DNA of 64,000 bases, from assembly GCA_942491465.1 (NCBI GenBank), contig CALOBA010000017.1:1-64000 (forward strand), in the 5' to 3' direction. The position numbers and the translations under genes are program-made. Below are positions 1 through 5,666 of the stretch, piece after piece (within the stretch, counting starts at the first letter, position 1; each line of letters starts with the position of its first letter). The notes beneath the pieces were generated by a model, which was not told the origin of the DNA, did not search any database, and was given only the letters and a program-made list of their open reading frames with translations. This stretch comes from CALOBA01 sp942491465. Lineage in GTDB: Bacteria; Pseudomonadota; Gammaproteobacteria; Chromatiales; Chromatiaceae.

Positions 1-433
1 GGGGCCAATAGCGGAAGCGGTTGCTGCGAGCGGGGTGAGCCGCCCCGACCCCTGCGCGTCTCGCTGGTGGTGGCAGGCGGCATTGCCGGGTCATCCCGTC
101 GATGACCCGGAACCGCTCGGACAGGGCGACGATGATCCTAGATGATACCTCTGCTCCCGATCCCGGGCATCGACGGATACCGTTCGCCGTCCGCAGCGAA
201 ACCGTGTCGCCCTGGAGGGCGACCCTCCCGGGAACCCCCAGCCACTCCATCCGATGCGGCCCACGGCGGGAGCGTCGGCGAGGGAGCGTCGAACCGGGAG
301 TGTCGGCCAGGCCGACACGGATCAGCACGGAAGGTGGGGTCGGGAACGGTCTCGCTACCTCCGCAGCAGGGCATGAGGGCGGATAGGCGCAGCGCATCCG
401 CCGCTCCCCTGGGCCCCTGACCCAAATCGCGCA

Positions 434-531
434 GAAAAGCCGCGGGTGCGCTGGCTCGCCGAGGGGCTCCGCGACGCGGGGCTGCGGGTCCGGGTCGATG
501 AATGGCTGATCCGGCCGGAGGACGACATCGA
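434..531 (+). pseudogene. TIR-domain (TIR_2-like) gene remnant
   Basis: One frame reads about 32 residues that match the start of bacterial TIR domains: KPRVRWLAEGLRDAGLRV, then VDEWLIRPEDDI. In that family the basic KPRV segment, the helix and the DEW-I-PGDDI loop occur in this order. The match stops where the palindromic repeat at 530 begins, and nothing upstream continues it, so only a shard of the gene is left. TIR proteins usually act as NAD-consuming defence or signalling enzymes; this piece cannot. Family assignment is from motif recall only. Confidence 0.55.
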
Positions 532-671
532 TCGCGACGACGCTCCAGCGTCGTCGCGCATCCCCGGCGCTCCAGCGCCCTGGGTGGGGGCCGCCCGGTC
601 CGGCGTCGATGGCCGAGGCGCCGCTGAAGCGGCGCGGGATGCGTCACGGTCTCTGGAGCGTCGTGACGATC
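530..671. repeat. Palindromic repeat element, copy 1 (GATCG ends)
   Basis: About 142 bp starting GATCGCGACGACGCTCCAGC and ending with the inverted equivalent CTGGAGCGTCGTGACGATC. Inside are further small palindromes, for example GGCGCTCCAGCGCC and GCGCCGCTGAAGCGGCGC. A related copy lies at 5372-5516 with the same end sequence and internal order. No coding capacity, so it looks like a non-autonomous REP/MITE-type element. It truncates the TIR remnant. Positions 1-433 and 672-770 show no gene I can support. Confidence 0.7.
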
Positions 672-770
672 GAAGTCTCCGGCCCCTCGGTGCCGACTGA
701 GGGCGCGCCCGGGCGGGTCGATCGTCGCGTTGGGACCATGAGATACCCGTGGCGTCGAGGGAGTAGGGGG

Positions 771-1433
771 CTAGGCATGCCGATGCGCTGCAAGCACACC
801 GTCGCGCAGCGCCAGCGTGCGCGTGGCGATGCGGCGGCGAAAGTGCGCATCGTGGGAGACGATGATCATCGTCTGCGGCAACCCGAGCAGGATCTCCACC
901 AGCCGTGTCCTGGTCTGCTCATCCAGCGCATTGGTGGGCTCGTCGAGCAGCAGCACGTCCGGCGCCATGGCCAGGACGCCGGCGATGGAGATCAGCCGCT
1001 TCTCGCCGCCGGAGAGCTTGTGGGTGACCCGATCCCGCAACGCCGACAGCCCAAGCTCGGCGAGCACCCGATCCACGGTCGCCAGTGCCCGGGCGCGCGA
1101 CTGGCCGAGGTTGAGCGGGCCGAAGGCCACATCCTCCACCACGGTGGGGCAGAAGAGCTGATCATCCGGGTCCTGAAAGACGAAGCCGACGCGCCGGCGC
1201 ACCTCGTGGAAGTCGTGCTCGGCTCGGCGCTCGCTGCCGAACGCCAGCACCCGGCCGGCGGATGGTCGCAGCACGCCCACCAGCAGCATCAGCAGCGTGC
1301 TCTTGCCGGCCCCGTTCGCACCGTTGATGGCGAGGCGCTCGCCGGGGCGCAGCACCAGGCTGGCCCCGCGCAGCACCGGCGGGCGTCGCGGATAGGCGAA
1401 GTGGATGTCCGCCAGCTCAAGCAGGGCCGGCAT
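771..1433 (-). CDS. cbiO: ECF cobalt/nickel transporter ATPase (CbiO type)
   Basis: ATP-binding subunit of an energy-coupling-factor importer, 220 residues. Visible parts are the Walker A loop GANGAGKST near residues 37-45, the Q-loop VFQDPDDQLF, the signature LSGGEKR and Walker B DVLLLDEPTNALD followed by a switch histidine in IIVSHDAHF. The QDPDDQLF form of the Q-loop is typical of CbiO/EcfA proteins. An ATG at 1433 was chosen because the family begins directly at a first beta strand (PALLELADIHFAYP). It overlaps the end of cbiQ by 17 bases, so the two are translationally coupled. The motifs do not separate cobalt from nickel. Confidence 0.88.
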   Translation of the reverse strand: MPALLELADIHFAYPRRPPVLRGASLVLRPGERLAINGANGAGKSTLLMLLVGVLRPSAGRVLAFGSERRAEHDFHEVRRRVGFVFQDPDDQLFCPTVVEDVAFGPLNLGQSRARALATVDRVLAELGLSALRDRVTHKLSGGEKRLISIAGVLAMAPDVLLLDEPTNALDEQTRTRLVEILLGLPQTMIIVSHDAHFRRRIATRTLALRDGVLAAHRHA

Positions 1434-2229
1434 CGAGCCCGCTCCCGAGACGCAGCGCGAGGTCACCGGCCAGCAGCAGCACCAGCAGCATCCCGACGCC
1501 GGCACCGAACAGGGCGTCGCGGCGCCCAAAGCGCAGCTCATCGAACAGTACCAAGCGTCCGGTGAAGCCGCGGCAGCGCATGGCGACCAGGATGCGCTCC
1601 GAGCGCTCCAGCGCACGCACCAGCAGCATGCCGATCAGGTAGCCCAGGCTGCGCAGCGTGTGCCGATCCATGCGCACACGAAAGCCGCGCAGACGCATGG
1701 CCCGGCGCTGGCGCCGGTACTCGTCCTCCACCACGGCGATATAGCGCACCGTAAACAACAGCAGGTGCACCAGGTTCGGCGCGACCCTGAGCCGCGCGAG
1801 TGCGTGCCCGAGGGCGGTGGGGTCCATGGAGCCCACCAGCGACAGCAGCATCAGCACGATGGCGTTGGCCTTCAGTGCGATCGCCGCGGCCTGCGCCAGA
1901 CCGGCCTTGGAGGCGGGCCAGCCGAACAGGCTGAGTGCCGGCTCCCCGGGCACCGTGAACGGCAGCGTCAGCAGCAGAAAAACGATGAAGCCGTCCATCA
2001 TGGCCATGCGCTTCAGCGTCGATGCGGTTGGCAGTTGGGCGCTGCGCATGGCCAGCACGGCCAACAGCAGCGGGAGCGCCAGCAGCCGCAGATCTTGCAG
2101 CGCGACGGTGACCGCCGCGAAGGCCGCGGCGGCGAGGATGCGCGTGCGCGGGTCGAGCATCGCGATCGGGTTGCCGGATATTGCCGGGCCCGAGCGCGGC
2201 CTGGCGGCATCACCAAGGATCTGGCCCAC
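1417..2229 (-). CDS. cbiQ: ECF transporter transmembrane subunit (CbiQ/EcfT)
   Basis: A 270-residue membrane protein with several hydrophobic segments and the coupling region of EcfT-type subunits. The two short arginine-containing motifs of the family are seen as AMRLRGF and AMRCRGF in the cytoplasmic part. It would link the ATPase CbiO to the substrate-binding CbiM. The gene lies 8 bases after cbiM and overlaps cbiO, giving a compact cbiM-cbiQ-cbiO operon read leftward. An internal start at MLDPRTRIL (residue 24) also fits the usual family N-terminus, so the first 20 or so residues are uncertain. Confidence 0.85.
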   Translation of the reverse strand: MGQILGDAARPRSGPAISGNPIAMLDPRTRILAAAAFAAVTVALQDLRLLALPLLLAVLAMRSAQLPTASTLKRMAMMDGFIVFLLLTLPFTVPGEPALSLFGWPASKAGLAQAAAIALKANAIVLMLLSLVGSMDPTALGHALARLRVAPNLVHLLLFTVRYIAVVEDEYRRQRRAMRLRGFRVRMDRHTLRSLGYLIGMLLVRALERSERILVAMRCRGFTGRLVLFDELRFGRRDALFGAGVGMLLVLLLAGDLALRLGSGLDAGPA

Positions 2230-2237
2230 GCGCGGGG

Positions 2238-2930
2238 TCAGCGCTCGTTCAGGACGCTGATGCCGGGCCGCGGGCTCGGGCGCTGTATCCGCTGCGCCGG
2301 CTCGGCACCGATCGGTGATGGCACCGGCGAGAACGCATCGAACAGCTCGGGCTTGACCCGGCCGATCAAGGTTACGGCAGCGGCGCAGACCAGCCCTTCG
2401 ATCAGCGCCACGGGCAGGTGCGCCAGGACCACCAGCTTTGCGGCGGGGATGAATTCATCGCCCGACAGCCACAAGGCCGTGGCCACCATCAGTCCCGACA
2501 GCAGGATCGCCAGCGCGCCGGCGGCAAAGCCGGCCAGCGCGGCGATGCGTCTATGGGCGCTGGCCGCCCCGCGGTGCAGCAGCAGACCGATCAGCACCGC
2601 GGGCAAGGCGATGTTCAGGGTATTGACGCCCAGCACGGTCAGCCCGCCGAAGCCGAAGAACACGGCCTGCAAGGTGAGTCCGATAAACAGCGCCGGGAAG
2701 GCGGCCCAGCCCAGCACCAGGCCGGCGAGGCCACTCATCAGCAGGTGTACGCTCGCCGGGCCGACCGGCACATGCACCAGCGCGGCGACGAAGAAGGCGG
2801 CGCTCAGCACACCCGCGGCGGGGATCTGCTCCAAGCTCAGGGCGCGTAGGCCGCGGGCGACGCCGGCCGCGGCCAGCATGCCGCCGCCGATGAGCACCGG
2901 TGCGCTGAGGGCGCCATCGACGATGTGCAT
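2238..2930 (-). CDS. cbiM: Cobalt/nickel ECF transporter substrate-binding subunit CbiM
   Basis: S-component of a Co2+/Ni2+ ECF transporter, 230 residues. It starts MHIVDG; in CbiM/NikM the N-terminal Met-His pair coordinates the metal, and that pair is intact. Seven or so hydrophobic segments follow, with conserved HVPVGPASVHLL and GVNTLNIALPAV regions. No cbiN, nikN or nikL gene for the extra small subunit is next to it, although many such systems have one. Metal choice is open: nickel would serve the hydrogenase encoded 18 kb away, cobalt would serve cobalamin needed for bacteriochlorophyll synthesis. No B12-box sequence was found upstream. Confidence 0.88.
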   Translation of the reverse strand: MHIVDGALSAPVLIGGGMLAAAGVARGLRALSLEQIPAAGVLSAAFFVAALVHVPVGPASVHLLMSGLAGLVLGWAAFPALFIGLTLQAVFFGFGGLTVLGVNTLNIALPAVLIGLLLHRGAASAHRRIAALAGFAAGALAILLSGLMVATALWLSGDEFIPAAKLVVLAHLPVALIEGLVCAAAVTLIGRVKPELFDAFSPVPSPIGAEPAQRIQRPSPRPGISVLNER

Positions 2931-3200
2931 GGTTCGTGGGCTCCGGGAGGCGTCTGGGGGCGGGCCGATGGGCCGCCCCGATCGGTCAGGGCAATCGCCG
3001 CCGTATGCTGCTCTGCATCGATTGGGCTGTCAAACCCGCTGCGCTCCAATGCGCTTGCGCAGTCGTCGCCGCAATCCCCGGCACTGCGCTTGCCCGAGCG
3101 TCCAGGCGCCGCGTCGCAATGCCGATGCACGGTAGATGCGGGGTTTCGCAAGTTCAACCTTCGCAAGGAGATGCAAGCCGGCACGGGGCCAACGCAAAAA
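2931..3200. other. Upstream region of cbiM, no gene seen
   Basis: About 270 bp with scattered short reading frames but no recognisable protein. It must carry the promoter of cbiMQO (minus strand). I looked for a cobalamin riboswitch B12 box and for a clear NikR-type dyad and saw neither. Confidence 0.5.
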
Positions 3201-3230
3201 GGCCCCGATCCTCGCGCGAGGATCGGGGCC
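3195..3230 (-). terminator. Rho-independent terminator after the sulfur-globule-like gene
   Basis: A perfect 30-base palindrome at 3201-3230 (arms GGCCCCGATCCTCGC and its complement). On the minus strand it is followed by TTTTTGC. It lies downstream of the minus-strand gene that ends at 3426, so it should terminate that transcript before cbiM. Confidence 0.8.
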
Positions 3231-3289
3231 GATTTGCCCGGAGTTTGCTGCGTCACGCCCCGCCTGGGGCGCGTGTGCAGCGCTCCGCC

Positions 3290-3428
3290 TTAGGCGATTT
3301 CTGTCAACTTTCATACCATCTGACTTGTCTTGACGCCCGCCTTCGGTGTCGGGCTTGCACTCACATAGCTTACTATGCTCCCGCCAGCCCTCCTTGCAGG
3401 CGAACGTCAATCCTGCGTCATCGCCTTA
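3290..3428 (+). mobile_element. 162-bp hairpin element family, copy 1 (23 bp deleted)
   Basis: Non-coding element with terminal inverted repeats beginning AGGCGATT. The same sequence occurs complete at 11263-11424 and, inverted, at 48180-48341, both 162 bp. Here 23 bases near the right end are missing, leaving 139 bp. The right terminus supplies the TAA stop codon of the adjacent minus-strand gene. Small size, inverted ends and lack of a transposase are typical of MITEs. Confidence 0.8.
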
Positions 3429-3821
3429 GCGGGCGACCGGGGCCTGGGCCATCGGGAACTGCATGCCGGGGAACTGAGGCATCGGCGCCTGGGTCATCGG
3501 CTGCTGGGTTGCCGGGGCCGGAGCGGCCGGGACCTGCTGCATGGGGGCCGGATAGCCGTAGCCCGGGGCATAGCCGTAGGGCGCGCCGTAGGCGTAGGGG
3601 GTGTACTGATTGTAGCCGTAGCCGCGACCACGACCGTAGCCGCGGGTGAAGGCGCTGGAGCGGGCATTCATGTTCATGTCGAAGTTGCCGTCGGCGAAGG
3701 TGTCGGCGAAGCCGTCACCGAAGAAGTCGTCGGCGAAGGAGGTGAACGGGCCCCAGGCCGAGGCGCTGGCGGAAACGGTGATCAGGGCGGCGGCGGTAGC
3801 GATCTTGGTGAAGGTCTTCAT
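3426..3821 (-). CDS. Putative sulfur globule protein (secreted, Gly/Tyr-rich)
   Basis: A 131-residue precursor. Residues 1-22 (MKTFTKIATAAALITVSASASA) form a signal peptide. The mature part starts WGPFTSFADDFFGDGFAD, then a Phe/Asp/Asn/Met stretch, a Gly/Tyr/Arg repeat region (RGYGRGRGYGYNQY, YGAPYGYAPGYGYP) and a Pro/Gln/Met-rich tail. In Allochromatium vinosum the Sgp proteins that coat periplasmic sulfur globules have this composition and layout, and the dsr genes here show that the organism handles stored sulfur. The exact paralogue cannot be named. A ribosome site GGAG lies 7 bases before the ATG. The stop codon lies inside a small mobile element, so the original C-terminus may have differed. 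Promoter at 3886-3913, terminator at 3201-3230. Confidence 0.72.
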   Translation of the reverse strand: MKTFTKIATAAALITVSASASAWGPFTSFADDFFGDGFADTFADGNFDMNMNARSSAFTRGYGRGRGYGYNQYTPYAYGAPYGYAPGYGYPAPMQQVPAAPAPATQQPMTQAPMPQFPGMQFPMAQAPVAR

Positions 3822-3885
3822 GGATAAGCTCCGAAAAGGGTGGGTAAGGGTCTCGTGCGTGCCGTGGTTGGCTGCGATGAGCGTT

Positions 3886-3913
3886 ACTATATCAGAATAT
3901 TCTAATATGTAAA
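3886..3913 (-). promoter_or_regulatory. Sigma-70 promoter of the sulfur-globule-like gene
   Basis: On the minus strand a -35 hexamer TTTACA (3908-3913) and a -10 hexamer TATAGT (3886-3891) are separated by 16 bases, within a very AT-rich patch in otherwise GC-rich DNA. Transcription would start near 3878, about 57 bases before the ATG. It fits the high expression expected of a structural protein. Confidence 0.7.
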
Positions 3914-4074
3914 TATTTAAATTCCTGCTCTGCATAGCCTTGTGGGCGCGCAGCGTCGCGGCCTGGTCCGGTACATCGGCGGGCTCCGCCCGGTCGGTAC
4001 GGGGGATGGCGCGCGCGTCCGTTTCAAGCCCGAGTGCTATGTGCTCGCCCGGAGTCGGCCTGCCCGACTGCCCG

Positions 4075-4430
4075 ACTCGTGCAGGGGGCGTCGAAGGTGC
4101 AGCGGCGCTCGAGGGTGTGGGGCTCGGCCTCGTAGTGATAGACGCCGGCGGGGCCGTGCTCGCCGGCGGGCAGTAGGGCATGGGCCTCCAGCGGGTGCAG
4201 GTTGCCGCTGGAGGGGTTGCGGCGGACCGCCCAGTGGGCGCCGAGGCCGTCGGACTTCCAGACGCTGATCGTCAGTGAAGGAGCAGCGCAGACCCTCGGC
4301 GCCCAGGGGGAGAAGGACGCGCTCGCAGCCGGTGAAGCGGCGAAAACCGTTCGGCTGGGCGTCCCAGTCGATGCTGGCCGGGCCTGGGGCGTAGCGCCCC
4401 AGGTGGTGCTTCGTCTGGGCGTGCTAGTCC
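4075..4430 (-). pseudogene. SagB/nitroreductase-family oxidoreductase, decayed
   Basis: Read leftward, one frame gives TKHHLGRYAPGP, IDWDAQPNGFRRFTGCERV and LPLGAEGL. After a frameshift near 4270 another gives SVWKSDGLGAHWAVR, RNPSSGNLHPLEAHALLP, GPAGVYHYEAEPHTLERR and CTFDAP. Both blocks, in this order, are the hallmark segments of the SagB-type nitroreductase-like family (flavin-binding RNPSSGNLHP). An amber codon interrupts the start, about 30 residues between the blocks are lost, and the C-terminal two thirds are absent. This is clearly a gene relic. Positions 3914-4074 and 4431-4509 show nothing else. Confidence 0.7.
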
Positions 4431-4509
4431 CGGACCAGCGACTCGGCCTCGGCGCGCTCGGTGCGCTGGCCTTTGGGCCGCGGGTCCGGGGCCGCTGCGT
4501 CGGGCCGGC

Positions 4510-4749
4510 TTACGGGCCGGGCTGCACCTCGGCCGGCGTCTTGGCCTTGACGCCTAGGGCGTGGAGCTTGCCGGTGGCCAGCTCGTCCTTGAACAGCGCC
4601 AGGATGTCGCGCTGTCGATTCAGGGTCTTCATGCCTTCGAAGGCCGGGGTCAGCACTTGGACCTCAAAGTTGCAGCCCTCACCCGCGACATCCACTTGGG
4701 CATCGGGGTACAGGCCGGTGATGCGGGTTACGATCTCGCTCTCGTTCAT
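4510..4749 (-). CDS. BolA family protein (IbaG-like)
   Basis: A 79-residue BolA-fold protein. The start at 4749 was preferred over an upstream ATG because it has GGAGA 7 bases before it and because the family begins directly at ESEIVTRI. The second half carries the family pattern FEGMKTLNRQRDILALFK and GKLHALGVKAKTPAE. BolA proteins bind [2Fe-2S] clusters with monothiol glutaredoxins. The Cys at residue 25 (EGCNFEVQV) and the His in KLHALGVK would be the ligands. It stands alone; in many proteobacteria ibaG lies near murA or toluene-tolerance genes, which are not here. Confidence 0.85.
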   Translation of the reverse strand: MNESEIVTRITGLYPDAQVDVAGEGCNFEVQVLTPAFEGMKTLNRQRDILALFKDELATGKLHALGVKAKTPAEVQPGP

Positions 4750-4850
4750 TGGGGTTCTCCGGAAGATGGTCGGTGTGCGCTGGGGCCGTCGGGGATCAGA
4801 CATCGAGCAATACAGTCAGCAGGATGGGCAAAGCATCGCGTGCCCATCAA

Positions 4851-5120
4851 TCAGTGTAGCGTGACGCTGGCGCTCGGCGTGCTGACCAGATCGCTGACGA
4901 CCGTGCAGACCTGATCGCGCATCCCGGCGGCGAAGGAGGCGGCTTGCTCGTCGGTGAGTCCGGCGCGGGCAAGGTCGCGGTGAAACCTGGATTCGATCTC
5001 ACCGAGGCGGACGCTTGCCAAGGCCGGCGGCAGCTTGAGCAGCTCCTGCGCGATCTCGGTTGCGATCCGCGAAATCTTCGTTTCGGCGTTCTGGATGTCG
5101 GCGGTGTCTGTGTGGATCAT
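4851..5120 (-). CDS. Small hypothetical protein, 89 aa
   Basis: Unrecognised. From the ATG at 5120 it encodes a soluble, mostly helical protein beginning MIHTDTADIQNAETKI, with a central stretch IATEIAQELLKLPPALASV and an acidic/arginine middle part. No signal peptide, no membrane segment and one cysteine. The ribosome site is poor (AGGA, 2 bases before the ATG). The reading frame could start up to 46 codons earlier at 5258, but that part reads like non-coding DNA. Codon use in the 89-residue part matches its neighbours, which supports a real gene; function unknown. Confidence 0.45.
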   Translation of the reverse strand: MIHTDTADIQNAETKISRIATEIAQELLKLPPALASVRLGEIESRFHRDLARAGLTDEQAASFAAGMRDQVCTVVSDLVSTPSASVTLH

Positions 5121-5282
5121 AATCCTATCTCGCTGTTGCCCTAACCTGTTGTTGACGTGGGGCTTCGTCAGCGGTTTGCAGGATTCGATTCCCGTAGCGA
5201 TCATGCCGGAATTAGCGAAGAGCCGACGGTCTTCTATCCGGCGCCACCGGTACTGCAATGCGGGGCCGGTGGTGACGTGCCG

Positions 5283-5375
5283 TCACCCGAGCTTTTCGAG
5301 GACCTTGCGGAGCAGCTCCCGGCCTTCCGGATCGAGGGCGTCGAGCTGGTCCGGGTCCAAGTCGCGCAGTTGATC
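5283..5375 (-). pseudogene. C-terminal gene fragment truncated by repeat
   Basis: A minus-strand frame reads YDQLRDLDPDQLDALDP, then EGRELLRKVLEKLG and a TGA stop at 5283-5285, which has normal protein character. Upstream it runs straight into the palindromic repeat at 5372. It looks like the tail of an unidentified protein whose main body has been lost. Confidence 0.4.
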
Positions 5376-5516
5376 GTAACGACGCTCCAGCGTCGTGACG
5401 CATCTCCCGGCGCTCCAGCGCCGAGTGAGGCGAACAAGGGCTGCCCACCCGCGCTGACGACCCTCGCCGCTGGAGCGGCCCGAGACCCGTTGCGCCGCTG
5501 GAGCGGCGCAACGATC
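5372..5516. repeat. Palindromic repeat element, copy 2 (GATCG ends)
   Basis: About 145 bp, beginning GATCGTAACGACGCTCCAGC and ending with the inverted GCCGCTGGAGCGGCGCAAC then GATC. Same terminal and internal palindromes as the copy at 530-671. It abuts the gene fragment at 5283-5375. Confidence 0.7.
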
Positions 5517-5525
5517 AGCAGGGAC

Positions 5526-5666
5526 TAGTGCTTTGCCGCGAAACTGACGAGATCGGCGGCACCTGTGGGAGCGATTTGCAATCGCGACTGCCGCGACGCG
5601 GAAGATCGCGACTGCAAGTCGCTCCCACAGCGCCGGTGGCCTCAGGACTTCCGCAGCGCTGCACTA
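5526..5666 (+). mobile_element. TAGTGC hairpin element, copy 1
   Basis: A 141-bp element with ends TAGTGC and GCACTA. Near the ends are GCCGCGAAA and its rough inverse TTCCGCAGC. The core is an almost perfect hairpin: TGTGGGAGCGATTTGCAATC pairs with the downstream GCAAGTCGCTCCCACA. A second copy lies at 43079-43231. Non-coding; its right end overlaps the last codon of the TPR-ATPase gene (stop at 5664-5666). Confidence 0.75.

Noticed and set aside
609..1565. Plus-strand frame of 318 codons across the CbiO gene
   Set aside because: Antisense shadow of cbiO; composition Gln/Arg/His-rich without a domain.
2931..3200. Cobalamin riboswitch upstream of cbiM
   Set aside because: No B12-box (GCCACTG) and no matching stems on the minus strand.
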